In this document: positions 8,442-15,817 of the stretch, in pieces
Numbering within the stretch: the first letter of the stretch is position 1
Layout: every line of letters starts with the position of its first letter
Assembly: GCA_017411325.1 (NCBI GenBank)
Contig: JAFQQJ010000011.1
Location: forward strand, 78,177 to 142,176
Reading direction: 5' to 3'
Source of the DNA: Clostridia bacterium
Lineage (GTDB): Bacteria; Bacillota; Clostridia; CAKSNL01; HGM11501
Length of the DNA: 64,000 nt
The notes under the pieces: model-generated
The model's input: the letters and a program-made list of their open reading frames with translations, nothing else
Told to the model about the DNA's origin: nothing
Database searches by the model: none
Made by a program: the position numbers and the translations under genes

Positions 8442-9491
8442 TTAGACCTCTTTTACAAACGTGAATTTCTCCCACGGAATATTTACTTCTTTTTTATTGC
8501 TTATTATTTCATCAATATGAAGTAAAAGCGGAAAATCTTCTTTATTCAAAATACCTTTTTTGATATTTACCCTAACTGCTCTTGCAACTCTCTCAGCAAC
8601 AACTAAAGATTCTAAAGTTACTCCGTTTAATTCAGCCTTTGCTTCGTCAATATTAAGCCCCTTGCCTAAAAGAATGCCGACAAGACGTGTGCGACCGCCA
8701 TAAACCGTAACATAAAGATCCCCTACACCGACACAGAGATTGTCAAGCGTTAAAGCATTCTGTAACTCAAGCAATTTATACATTTCCTTCGCTGCCTGAC
8801 CAAATACTGCCGCCTGAGAGTTAAAATGAAGTTCATCATTTCCAAAGCTTTTCTGATTAAGTCCGATTGTGAGAGCAATACCAAGTGCATAACCGTTTTT
8901 CAGTGCAACTGCACTTTCTATACCTGTAACATCGGTTGTGATGCTTATATGGTAATAATCAGTCTGCATAAGTTCTTTAAGATACGTAAGGGTTTTAATG
9001 TCATCACCGCAAAAAGCAACCTCTGTCTGGTCGTGTGCCACAAGTTCATAACTTGTACAAGGACCTCCGATTGCGTTAAGAGACAGCTTCTTTCCAATCG
9101 ACTCAAGCTTTTGTTTCCAAACATCAGGATATGTCAGAAGCTTCCCGTCATCTGTATCCATAAGTCCTTTTGTTACTGTAAGAACAGGAACGCTATCGGG
9201 AATCACCGGAATCACTTCTTCTGCGAACCATTCTACTCCAAAACTACTCACACCACCAATAACAACATCCGTGCCATCAATAGCTTCTGCAAGCTGTTCT
9301 ATCTGATAAAATTTTATCCCTGCAGGGAAATCCTTTTCAAACTTCGGATGCCTGTTGTTTTTTATACAACCATCAATAATTTCTCTGTCCAAATGTGTTC
9401 CTGCAACTCTTACCTCGTGTCCGTTTTCTCTTGCAGGGAACGCCAGTGCACTTCCCATCATTCCGGCCCCTACGATTGTTATAACCGCCAT
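8442..9491 (-). CDS. NAD(P)-dependent glycerol-3-phosphate dehydrogenase-like protein
   Basis: This is a 349-residue Rossmann dehydrogenase of the GpsA/6-phosphogluconate-dehydrogenase-like superfamily: N-terminal IVGAGMMGSALA, a TVTKGLM segment near residue 110, and a helical C-terminal domain with LKNGYALGIALTIGLN. The canonical GpsA motif after the nucleotide domain is usually SGPSFA; here it reads GGPCTSYE. The gene also sits in a catabolic cluster instead of a phospholipid-synthesis one. It may thus be a paralogue acting on another phosphorylated polyol. AGGAGGTAA provides a strong ribosome site. The promoter and four phased TGAAA elements lie directly upstream. The family is clear; a housekeeping GpsA role is doubtful. 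Confidence 0.75.
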   Translation of the reverse strand: MAVITIVGAGMMGSALAFPARENGHEVRVAGTHLDREIIDGCIKNNRHPKFEKDFPAGIKFYQIEQLAEAIDGTDVVIGGVSSFGVEWFAEEVIPVIPDSVPVLTVTKGLMDTDDGKLLTYPDVWKQKLESIGKKLSLNAIGGPCTSYELVAHDQTEVAFCGDDIKTLTYLKELMQTDYYHISITTDVTGIESAVALKNGYALGIALTIGLNQKSFGNDELHFNSQAAVFGQAAKEMYKLLELQNALTLDNLCVGVGDLYVTVYGGRTRLVGILLGKGLNIDEAKAELNGVTLESLVVAERVARAVRVNIKKGILNKEDFPLLLHIDEIISNKKEVNIPWEKFTFVKEV

Positions 9492-9505
9492 TTATAATTA
9501 CCTCC

Positions 9506-9540
9506 TGAAAAGATTTGAAAATACTTGAAACTTTTTGAAA
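9506..9540. promoter_or_regulatory. putative DeoR operator: four TGAAA elements with exact 10-bp period
   Basis: TGAAA occurs at 9506-9510, 9516-9520, 9526-9530 and 9536-9540, most as TTGAAA, one per decamer, so all lie on one face of the helix. Further TTGAAA and TTTCAAA elements lie at about 9595-9610 just before the DeoR gene. The array falls between the transcription start and the ribosome site of the dehydrogenase gene. Binding by the divergent DeoR regulator is inferred from position. Confidence 0.6.
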
Positions 9541-9551
9541 ATTCCTTTATA

Positions 9552-9580
9552 ATTATATTATCAAGTAAAGCAGAAGTCAA
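9552..9580 (-). promoter_or_regulatory. sigma-A-type promoter of the dehydrogenase/FAD-oxidoreductase operon
   Basis: -35 TTGACT at 9575-9580, a 17-bp spacer and -10 TATAAT at 9552-9557 read on the minus strand. Transcription would start near 9545, immediately before the phased TGAAA array, so a bound repressor would block promoter clearance. Confidence 0.7.
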
Positions 9581-9633
9581 TCACTGGTGCTGATATTGAA
9601 ATCTTTTCAAACTTTTTCACAAAGGAGCAAAAT

Positions 9634-10347
9634 ATGATTATATACGAACGGCAAGAGACTATTTTAAATTATTTGAAACAAAACAGATTTTCTACAATTA
9701 AAGAGCTTTCGAAAATCGTATGGTCGAGCGAATCATCTGTGCGAAGAGATATAAAAATTCTTGAGCAAAAAGGCTATGTAAAGCAGATATACGGTGGTGT
9801 AGTTGCAGCAGAATATGAAAACAATGTTGTTCCTGTTAATTTAAGAGATTCATCAAACTCCGCAATAAAGGAAAAACTAGCAAAAGAGGCTGCAAGTCAT
9901 ATATTTGACGGTGCAACTATTTTTATGGACGGTTCTTCTACCGTAAGACGAATTATAAAGTATATTGGCAAATTTAAAGACCTTAAAATAATAACAAACA
10001 ATCAACGTATTTTTTCAGAATGTACTCATTCCCACATAAAACTCTACTGTACAGGCGGACTTTTTGACAGTCGAAACAGCATCTTCTTTGGTAGCACTGC
10101 CGAAAAATATATCAACACTACAAATGCAGACATTTTTTTCTTCTCCAGTCAGGCTATATCAACAGACGGTGAAATAAGCGACATATCAGAAGAAGAAACC
10201 TCATTAAGAAAAGCTATGCTTAATCGCTCAAAAAAGAAAATCTTTCTTTGTGACTCATCAAAACTGGGACTTCAAAAAACCTTTACTTTGTGTAACAAAG
10301 ACGACGTGGATTTGATAATATGTGATAAAAAAATGCCTTGGGAATAG
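9634..10347 (+). CDS. DeoR/GlpR family transcriptional regulator
   Basis: This is a 237-residue DeoR-family regulator with an N-terminal winged helix (YERQETILNYLKQ ... SSESSVRRDIKILEQKGY) and a C-terminal DeoRC sugar-phosphate sensor domain with GSSTVRRI, LKIITNNQ and FLCDSSKLG motifs. AAAGGAGC lies upstream of the ATG. It is divergent from the dehydrogenase/FAD-oxidoreductase operon with 142 bp between them, which contains phased TTGAAA elements on both sides. Family knowledge says the effector is a phosphorylated sugar or polyol, consistent with the target operon. It is most likely a local repressor that also regulates itself. Confidence 0.9.
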   Translation: MIIYERQETILNYLKQNRFSTIKELSKIVWSSESSVRRDIKILEQKGYVKQIYGGVVAAEYENNVVPVNLRDSSNSAIKEKLAKEAASHIFDGATIFMDGSSTVRRIIKYIGKFKDLKIITNNQRIFSECTHSHIKLYCTGGLFDSRNSIFFGSTAEKYINTTNADIFFFSSQAISTDGEISDISEEETSLRKAMLNRSKKKIFLCDSSKLGLQKTFTLCNKDDVDLIICDKKMPWE

Positions 10348-10360
10348 TGACTTTGGCACA

Positions 10361-10376
10361 ATGCAGTTAACTGCAT
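10361..10376. other. 16-bp perfect palindrome ATGCAGTTAACTGCAT
   Basis: A perfect palindrome begins 13 bp after the DeoR stop codon. It lacks a T-run, so it is not a good terminator. It could be a protein-binding site or part of the adjacent repeat-rich DNA. Confidence 0.4.
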
Positions 10377-10444
10377 CGAAGCAGATTAAGTATAATACAG
10401 AGAAAACAAAAGAATACATCCTGAGTCGGACTCATCTTTCTCAA

Positions 10445-10513
10445 GGAAAAGCACGGACGGACAAACAGTCCCCCGGACTGTTTGTTTGGACCGTCCTTTC
10501 AAGTCCTCCATCA
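10445..10513. repeat. composite repeat R1 (conserved palindromic part)
   Basis: This segment of about 69 bp matches R2 at 11841-11910 almost exactly. It contains an imperfect palindrome with arms starting GGACGG and ending ACAAACAGTCC, in which one arm has a 5-nt insertion, around a CCC loop. It is non-coding and is followed by a hairpin (10515-10552) and the GCATCTAAA motif, an order shared with R2. Confidence 0.8.
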
Positions 10514-10514
10514 T

Positions 10515-10552
10515 AAAACAAAAAAGACATCCGATGGATGTCTTTTTGTTTT
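10515..10552 (-). terminator. terminator-like hairpin of composite repeat R1
   Basis: There is a 17-bp stem with arms AAAACAAAAAGACATCC / GGATGTCTTTTTGTTTT, one bulged A and a 3-nt loop, with U-runs on both strands. It is a plausible terminator for the nucleoside hydrolase gene (minus) and for the DeoR gene (plus). Its sequence is unrelated to the hairpin at the same place in R2. Confidence 0.7.
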
Positions 10553-10576
10553 GGAATATCCGAATGGTTTAGATGT
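10553..10576 (-). repeat. GCATCTAAA motif, copy 2
   Basis: The minus-strand reading is GACATCTAAACCATTCG followed by GATATTCC, located 4 bp after the nucleoside hydrolase stop codon and abutting the R1 hairpin. Confidence 0.6.
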
Positions 10577-10580
10577 CTCT

Positions 10581-11549
10581 TTACCTTCCGTCTATCAAAT
10601 CATCAATTACTTGCTGTATTTCTTTATAGTCTACTTTTGGTAACAGATAGCTGTGCTTAAAATCACTGTTCCGATTCCAATGGGTTATCAGTTCTTCGTC
10701 GACTGAAATTTGTCCAAACTCATGATAATTCCAGTATGTACCGGGACGAATAGCTTCCAGAACCGCAGTATGATCCCAGCTTGGACGTCCGGTATCGCCG
10801 TTATGCACTTGATAAGCCCACGCTACAGGGTCCTCGACTTTTGCTCTTTTTGCATATCCTACCATCGATACGATATAAGAACCAATTTCATAACTTGACA
10901 AAACCAATTCTCCGGGCCAGTTTTCAAAAACAGCTGTTGCATCCTCATACCCGCTGCCCTTAATATTGTATTCCCAAGTCATCATGTGATGCGTAGGGTC
11001 TCCGCTTTCATATAGAACCATAGGCCAACTTTCAAAGAATCTACCGCCCATAACAACCGTACGCTTAACCTTCTTGGCAATCAGTTCTTTCCCGCTCAAA
11101 GACGAAAAAACATCCGCTTTGCTCATTACCAATCTCGCCATAGAGGTCAGTGTGCCTGTAACAACAAGTGTAATACTGCCGTCTTCAGCATCAGCTAAAG
11201 TTTTTCTTAGCACTTCTAATGTGTCGGCAGGTCCGTTTTCATTATCGTCTGAATTTGCAGGATAACTGTTCGGGAATTTTTCGCAGAGTTCGCCTGCGTA
11301 TACGCCTTTGGGATTTTTTCTTTCTGTCCCGGCAAAATTAATCCCTATAGGAACCTCGCAGCCGTAAAAACGATTGATTGCATCAATACAGCCTGCACAA
11401 TAGGGTGAATTATAGCAGTGAGTAACAGCTAATAATTTGGCTTCGCCCTTATCGCAAAGCCGATGAATCAATGCAAGAGCACCCGCATCATCGCAGTCCC
11501 ACCCGATGTCGGTATCAAGAATAATCTGAATCGGCTTTTTTTCCTCCAT
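10581..11549 (-). CDS. nucleoside hydrolase (IUNH family)
   Basis: This is a 322-residue protein with the nucleoside hydrolase Ca-binding signature DTDIGWDCDDAGAL (residues about 12-25, compared with DTDxGxDDxxAL in the family), a VVTGTLTSMARL segment and VVMGGRFF. The family hydrolyses the N-glycosidic bond of ribonucleosides to ribose and base; the inserted residues in the signature and the tryptophan after Gly are slightly unusual, so specificity is uncertain. It is cytoplasmic. Released ribose could feed the ribokinase at 2.2 kb (inference). AAGGGGG precedes the start and a promoter lies at 11698-11726. A terminator-like hairpin within repeat R1 lies downstream. Confidence 0.85.
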   Translation of the reverse strand: MEEKKPIQIILDTDIGWDCDDAGALALIHRLCDKGEAKLLAVTHCYNSPYCAGCIDAINRFYGCEVPIGINFAGTERKNPKGVYAGELCEKFPNSYPANSDDNENGPADTLEVLRKTLADAEDGSITLVVTGTLTSMARLVMSKADVFSSLSGKELIAKKVKRTVVMGGRFFESWPMVLYESGDPTHHMMTWEYNIKGSGYEDATAVFENWPGELVLSSYEIGSYIVSMVGYAKRAKVEDPVAWAYQVHNGDTGRPSWDHTAVLEAIRPGTYWNYHEFGQISVDEELITHWNRNSDFKHSYLLPKVDYKEIQQVIDDLIDGR

Positions 11550-11697
11550 AAAAATCCCCCTTTTATGCTCGTTTGCGAGTGTTTACTTGTTCATATAATG
11601 CATTACTGTACGCACTTTCTCGTGATTTCCGGACTGCAAAATGCTATTTTGCTGAAATCATTTGTCCGTTAAACAGTCCATTGGCGACTTTATATTC

Positions 11698-11726
11698 ATT
11701 ATATCACATCATTTTTCTTTTTACAA
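11698..11726 (-). promoter_or_regulatory. promoter of the nucleoside hydrolase gene
   Basis: -35 TTGTAA (11721-11726), a 17-bp spacer and a perfect -10 TATAAT (11698-11703) on the minus strand. The resulting leader is about 140 nt; no known riboswitch was recognised in it. Confidence 0.6.
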
Positions 11727-11783
11727 TAAACTTTTTTTCACAAGCATATATCCTTCCGCACGCTCCGAAGGCGATTGATTGTA

Positions 11784-11806
11784 GGGACAGGCGTTCTCGA
11801 CTGTCC
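11784..11806. repeat. REP-like palindrome following TTGTAG
   Basis: A short palindrome GGACAG / CTGTCC with a 10-nt loop follows ATTGTAG and precedes CGT. It resembles the clostridial TGTAGGGG-type repeats and the decayed copy at 7013-7035. Confidence 0.45.
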
Positions 11807-11840
11807 GTAAAAAGCTCCCGTGTTGGACTTGCTTTTCTGC

Positions 11841-11910
11841 GGAAAAGCCACGGACGGACAAACAGTCCCCCGGACTGTTTGTTTGGACCGTCCTTTCAAG
11901 TCCTCCATCA
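11841..11910. repeat. composite repeat R2 (conserved palindromic part)
   Basis: This is the second copy of the 70-bp sequence at 10445-10513, differing by a single inserted base. The order palindrome, A-rich linker, hairpin, CCAA/TTGG linker and GCATCTAAA motif is the same as in R1. Confidence 0.8.
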
Positions 11911-11919
11911 CAAAACATA

Positions 11920-11955
11920 AAAAGAGAGACCACACTTTGTGTAGTCTCTCTTTTT
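11920..11955 (-). terminator. terminator-like hairpin of composite repeat R2
   Basis: The stem AAAGAGAGAC-ACAC / GTGT-GTCTCTCTTT has one C.A mismatch and a TTT loop, with U-runs on both sides. It occupies the same place as the R1 hairpin but has an unrelated sequence. Confidence 0.65.
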
Positions 11956-11956
11956 T

Positions 11957-11981
11957 GGGAAGAGTCGAATGGTTTAGATGC
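11957..11981 (-). repeat. GCATCTAAA motif, copy 3
   Basis: The minus-strand reading is GGCATCTAAACCATTCG followed by ACTCTTCCC. It abuts the R2 hairpin. No intact gene ends here, unlike copies 1 and 2. Confidence 0.6.
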
Positions 11982-12180
11982 CACCTCTGAAAGTCTTATT
12001 TTATCAAGCTTTTTAAGGTTCGATCCAATATGTTCAAAACAAGCGAATGAGACGAAGGATTTAGATGCATTTCGCTAAACTTCAGTCGAATCAAAAATTT
12101 GTGGGGCAATATTCAAATGAAAAACAATCTCCAAGGAGTATAGATACCATAATTGGATTTATACGAATCAAGACTGTTCG
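11982..12180. other. intergenic stretch with GCATCTAAA motif copy 4 (12044-12069)
   Basis: No gene is seen. Copy 4 of the recurrent motif (minus: TGCATCTAAATCCTTCG) lies at 12044-12069 inside an imperfect inverted repeat AGCGAATG...CATTTCGCT. The remainder is AT-rich and unremarkable. Together with the repeats at 11.78-11.98 kb it makes an 880-bp gap without an intact gene. Confidence 0.5.
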
Positions 12181-12427
12181 TTAGAAATTCCATTCCTTCT
12201 CACTTGCTCCGTCATATCCAATCAGCCACGCCGGCTTCAAATCTACCAAAGAGTGTCCTGAGCTTGTACTGTTTGAACCTACCATAATGAGAGCAGCAAT
12301 ATCTGCAGTTCCTTCTTGTCCATTTCACGGTCTACAGAATCCCTTACAACATCAGACAGAGAATGATGGAACTGTGTTCCGTGATATCTGATTGCCGCGT
12401 CAATCTCGCGTTTTCCTACTTCAAAAA
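12181..12427 (-). pseudogene. frameshifted coding remnant downstream of the TIM-barrel gene
   Basis: Two overlapping minus-strand frames look protein-coding and together read as one C-terminal piece. The first runs from the TIM-barrel stop (VGKREIDAAIRYHG ... DREMDKKEL). The second continues from about 12305 (IAALIMVGSNSTSSGHS ... GASEKEWNF, then TAA at 12181-12183). A single frameshift near 12305 separates them. No start codon or family was recognised. It is probably the tail of a gene once cotranscribed with the GH28/TIM-barrel pair. Confidence is moderate because the piece is short. Confidence 0.45.
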
Positions 12428-13459
12428 CTATCCCTTCATCAAAAGTTCCATAACATACATTTCAAGTGCTTCGTAGTCTCGTTCTTTTACACACTTTTCT
12501 TGGAAATCATAGTCAAATCTTGCAGCTTTTTCTTCAAGCATTTTTGCAATCTTAAGACTGTTCTCAAGATGTTTGTAGCTTCCTTCCTGCTTTTCTGTCC
12601 TCATAACCTTTACATCAAGACCGATATACTCTCCGTTATCGCCAAATCCATTCTCCATAAGAACCTTCATCTGATTGAATGCTGTACGGAGATTTTCAAC
12701 ACCAAAGCTCTTATCCTGGTCAAATTTCATTCCGTTCTGGTCATTCAAATGCACACCCCAAAGTTTGCCCATAGCTAAAGCAAATCCAATTTCACTTGCC
12801 GGATCAAGTCCTGCAAGCATCGCATGAGCTGACTCTAAAAGTCCACCCACTCTTGACGGATCATTAGATGCTGCTGAAATTGCCATAGCATGTCCAAGAG
12901 TTGGGCACACGCTTCTGTCAACAGGCTCGTTTGGTTTAGTTTCAATCATAATTTTTATATTCTTGTCGTATGCAAGCATATTATTAATAGCTTCAATAAG
13001 AAGTTTTGTTGAAGTAACAGGGCTTTTACTTTCATAACAAATTGTACCCTCTCTTGCAAGCCACAAAACAAGCTTATCGCAACCTAATGCGTTTGCAATA
13101 TCAATTGACCGATACGCTCTCCACATTGCAAATTCTCTGTCATCCTTGCTGTTTGAGGTAAATCCACCATCAACTGTGTGAGGATCCATCCAAAGTCTTG
13201 GAGCAACAAACTCAGCTTTTAAATCATACTTATCCAAAAGTGCCTTTACCTTTTTTGCCTCTGCGATGATTTCTGCTTCTGTCATGTTATTCATATTAGG
13301 CACAGAGTCGTCATCGTGGAACTGGATTGCATCAAATCCCATTTCTTTAAATGTCCTTATCTTTTCCTCAAACGAAATTGTTTCTCTTGTTGCAGGACCG
13401 TATGCGTCTGCTCCCTCGTGAACATTCCATGGTCCTACTGAATACTTAAATCTACTCAT
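12428..13459 (-). CDS. xylose isomerase-like TIM-barrel protein
   Basis: This is a 343-residue protein of the sugar-isomerase/endonuclease-IV-like TIM-barrel superfamily. Recognisable elements are the N-terminal KYSVGPWNVHEGADAYG, FDAIQFHDDD, a metal-site region IMIETKPNEP (Glu in strand 5), VGGLLESAH and GVHLNDQNG. The N-terminal FHDDD and the ETKPNEP pattern follow xylose isomerase A-type active sites, where His and Glu/Asp bind two divalent metals. It probably isomerises an aldose such as xylose or rhamnose. It is 27 bp downstream of the GH28-like gene, and AAGGAAG precedes its start. The linked AraC regulator suggests plant polysaccharide-derived sugars as substrates (inference). Confidence 0.8.
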   Translation of the reverse strand: MSRFKYSVGPWNVHEGADAYGPATRETISFEEKIRTFKEMGFDAIQFHDDDSVPNMNNMTEAEIIAEAKKVKALLDKYDLKAEFVAPRLWMDPHTVDGGFTSNSKDDREFAMWRAYRSIDIANALGCDKLVLWLAREGTICYESKSPVTSTKLLIEAINNMLAYDKNIKIMIETKPNEPVDRSVCPTLGHAMAISAASNDPSRVGGLLESAHAMLAGLDPASEIGFALAMGKLWGVHLNDQNGMKFDQDKSFGVENLRTAFNQMKVLMENGFGDNGEYIGLDVKVMRTEKQEGSYKHLENSLKIAKMLEEKAARFDYDFQEKCVKERDYEALEMYVMELLMKG

Positions 13460-13486
13460 TTTTTTACTTCCTTTCTTTATGTTAAT

Positions 13487-14872
13487 TTAAATAGCTTTCG
13501 TAAAGAATGGTTTATCCGCTTCTTTTACTTCTTTTGCATTGCCGCAATTTACATTATTAAGTACAATCTTTCCATCTGACCATTTTTTGATAATACAGTC
13601 ACCTTTATAGTTCGAAACAGAAAGATTTTCAAAAACAACGCTATCATAGTTGCAAATATGAACCAAGTCAATATCTTCATAACCTTCTCGCATTGTGATT
13701 TCAACATTTTTCAGCTTTAATGTAACAGGAACATTTTTGTCTCCATAAGCAGTAATAGGCATACTTACGCTTTCTGCTTTTATATTACGAAATTCAATAC
13801 TTTCAAGTGGTCTGTTTTTCTGCCATGTTTCATTACCGGAATAATTATAGTGCAAAAATCTGTCTGCCATATCTATCGTACAATCCGAAATAATAATATT
13901 CCCCGGCTGAGTATTTATCGGCATACTGTAATCAGCATAATAAGTAAATGCACTGAGCATATTATTTCTTGCTCCCTTTGTAGGTGACGGTGCCGAATTT
14001 TTCTTATCTTCAAGAGATATACTTCCTCTGAAGCAAAATTTGCCCGGACCGTATATATGGCACTTCTCAACCAACATATTTGTTCCGCCAAATCTCATCG
14101 CACTACAACTTGAATTCAAAACGCAATCTGAGATGTATACGTTAACATTCCCAAAGCCTGCAATACAATCATCGCCTGTATAAAACTCTGAATTTGTAAT
14201 CTTCAGGTTACGGCACGCAAAAGCATCAAATCCGTCATGACCTGCAAGAGCAGTTATTCCATCTACATCTATGTTGTCACAGAATAATAATTCATGCGCC
14301 CAATTACCCGTATTCTGAATTGTATAGCCTTTAAGCTCAATATTTCGACAGTTAAAAAATGTTATTCCATGAGGTCCGCGATAGTTTTCTTCAGAACCAA
14401 CATCATCAAAACAGTTACATCCGTCAATCACAGATCCTACCTCTCCGATAATTTTTATGTTTTCTGCATCTATTGCGCGGATAACCGCATTATTCCAGCG
14501 ACTTCCCGGGATCCTTCTAAATCTGTATTCAGGTTTATTTTCTACATATTCAGTTTCCCCGTGTATTGTTGAAAGATGAACATAAGGGGCATCTGTTATC
14601 TGGTCTTCCCTCAGTGGCTCAACTTTATCATTTTTATAATTGAAATAATCTTCAGGATTAGTACTTCCTAAAAGCTTCGCCCCCTCAAGAAGATGAAGCG
14701 TTATGTTGCTTCTTATTCTGATATCACCAATATGGTATTCTCCCTCAGGGATTTCCACCACTCCACCGCCTTTTTCAAAGCAGTAATCAATAGCATCCTG
14801 AACAGCTTTGGTTTGTAGGGCTTCACTTTCTGCCTTCAAGCCAAAATCTTTTGCACTGACTGTTATCTTCAT
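13487..14872 (-). CDS. GH28-like right-handed beta-helix glycosidase (polygalacturonase-like)
   Basis: This is a 461-residue single-domain protein with no signal peptide. The pectate-lyase/GH28 start (KAVQDAIDYCFEKGGGVVEIPEG) is followed by many short beta-helix coils (NIELKGYTIQNTGNW, NIDVDGITALAG). The catalytic GDD motif of GH28 is present in SEFYTGDDCIAGFGN. The canonical NTD, GHG and RxK motifs are not clearly seen, so activity may differ from polygalacturonase. Its predicted cytoplasmic location implies action on imported oligogalacturonides or related sugars. It is the first gene of a pair with the TIM-barrel isomerase and is divergent from an AraC regulator. The ATG has AAGGGGTG upstream. 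Confidence 0.8.
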   Translation of the reverse strand: MKITVSAKDFGLKAESEALQTKAVQDAIDYCFEKGGGVVEIPEGEYHIGDIRIRSNITLHLLEGAKLLGSTNPEDYFNYKNDKVEPLREDQITDAPYVHLSTIHGETEYVENKPEYRFRRIPGSRWNNAVIRAIDAENIKIIGEVGSVIDGCNCFDDVGSEENYRGPHGITFFNCRNIELKGYTIQNTGNWAHELLFCDNIDVDGITALAGHDGFDAFACRNLKITNSEFYTGDDCIAGFGNVNVYISDCVLNSSCSAMRFGGTNMLVEKCHIYGPGKFCFRGSISLEDKKNSAPSPTKGARNNMLSAFTYYADYSMPINTQPGNIIISDCTIDMADRFLHYNYSGNETWQKNRPLESIEFRNIKAESVSMPITAYGDKNVPVTLKLKNVEITMREGYEDIDLVHICNYDSVVFENLSVSNYKGDCIIKKWSDGKIVLNNVNCGNAKEVKEADKPFFTKAI

Positions 14873-14995
14873 ATTAAATTCACCCCTTGAAAAATATATT
14901 GTATTATTATATAATATAATATATCACAATATTATAGGTTATTCTAACACCATACAAGCCAAAAATATAAATATATTGAACAAGGCGAGGTTTTT
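14873..14995. promoter_or_regulatory. AT-rich divergent promoter region between GH28-like and AraC genes
   Basis: The 123-bp gap is almost pure A/T in its middle (about 14895-14930), with overlapping TATAAT-like hexamers on both strands and a near-palindromic ATATTGTATTATT core. It must hold the promoters of both genes and probably the AraC operator; exact elements cannot be separated by eye. Confidence 0.4.
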
Positions 14996-15817
14996 ATGAA
15001 TAAGACAAGTTTAAAAGAAACTTATGCACAACATAAAATTGGCAAGTTGCAGATGAATATATATGAATCAAGCAACGACATTCCATATCATTGGCACGAT
15101 GAATACGAATTCCTTTATGTAACAAGTGGCGAATGCGAGTGTATCATAAACGGAAAAAGCATTATTGTGCAAAAAGGTCAGGCAATCCTTATAAGCGGTG
15201 GTGAGCTTCACACCCTTAATCAAAACACTTCCGGACAATTTTTTGCTGTGGTTTTTCATCCATATATTATTTTTGGAACAGAATTCAACAATTTTTTCTC
15301 AAAAAAAATATCATATAACAGAATTTTTGAAGAAACTTCCTCATCCGGTAAACAAATAACTCAACTTCTTAATCTTATTCACTCATACTTTTACAACCAG
15401 TTTTACGGCTTTGAGTTAACATTAAAAGCTTTGATTATCGAAATTTTCGGAATAATATATGAACACCGGCTTTATTCATTTAAGGAGAAAAAAGATATAA
15501 ACGACTTTGATAAATTTGCCGATATTATCGAATACATTCACGACAATTTTGCAGAAAAGATGTCCCTTGATGATGTCGCAAATTATGCTCATTTCAGCAA
15601 ATCTTATTTAATCAGATTATTAAAGAAAAATACAGGTAAAACCTTTAGTACATATCTAAACTGTTATAGAATATACAGAGCAATTGATATGCTTGAAAAT
15701 ACAGACAAAAATATCTTGGAAATTTCCGAGGAATGTGGATTCGGTAATGTTGCATATTTCATCAAAATTTTTAAACAGAATACAGGAATTACTCCTCACA
15801 AATACCGTAAGAATTAA
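14996..15817 (+). CDS. AraC family transcriptional regulator with cupin sensor domain
   Basis: This is a 273-residue regulator. The N-terminal cupin (HWHDEYEFLYVTSGE ... GQAILISGGELHTL, residues about 30-80) is the expected sugar-sensing part. The C-terminal double helix-turn-helix (MSLDDVANYAHFSKSYLIRLLKKNTG and ISEECGFGNVAYFIKIFKQ) ends with the AraC signature GITPHKYRKN. It lies divergently from the GH28/TIM-barrel genes and is presumably their activator. The ATG follows GGCGAGG. Direct sequence evidence for the family is strong; the effector is unknown. Confidence 0.92.
   Translation: MNKTSLKETYAQHKIGKLQMNIYESSNDIPYHWHDEYEFLYVTSGECECIINGKSIIVQKGQAILISGGELHTLNQNTSGQFFAVVFHPYIIFGTEFNNFFSKKISYNRIFEETSSSGKQITQLLNLIHSYFYNQFYGFELTLKALIIEIFGIIYEHRLYSFKEKKDINDFDKFADIIEYIHDNFAEKMSLDDVANYAHFSKSYLIRLLKKNTGKTFSTYLNCYRIYRAIDMLENTDKNILEISEECGFGNVAYFIKIFKQNTGITPHKYRKN

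Noticed and set aside
9506..9540. CRISPR-like short periodic repeats
   Set aside because: The period is 10 bp with 5-6 bp units and no spacers; it fits an operator array.
10322..10516. Small plus-strand frame after the DeoR gene
   Set aside because: It overlaps the DeoR 3' end, runs through the R1 repeat and lacks a ribosome site.
5884..11981. tRNA-like 3' end in the recurrent motif (TTCGACT loop followed by CCA)
   Set aside because: The flanking bases cannot form a 5-bp T stem and only about six bases follow the loop, so no tRNA-like fold is possible.
11573..11984. Several small frames across the R2 repeat and neighbouring palindromes
   Set aside because: They only translate palindromic repeats, and both strands are equally open.
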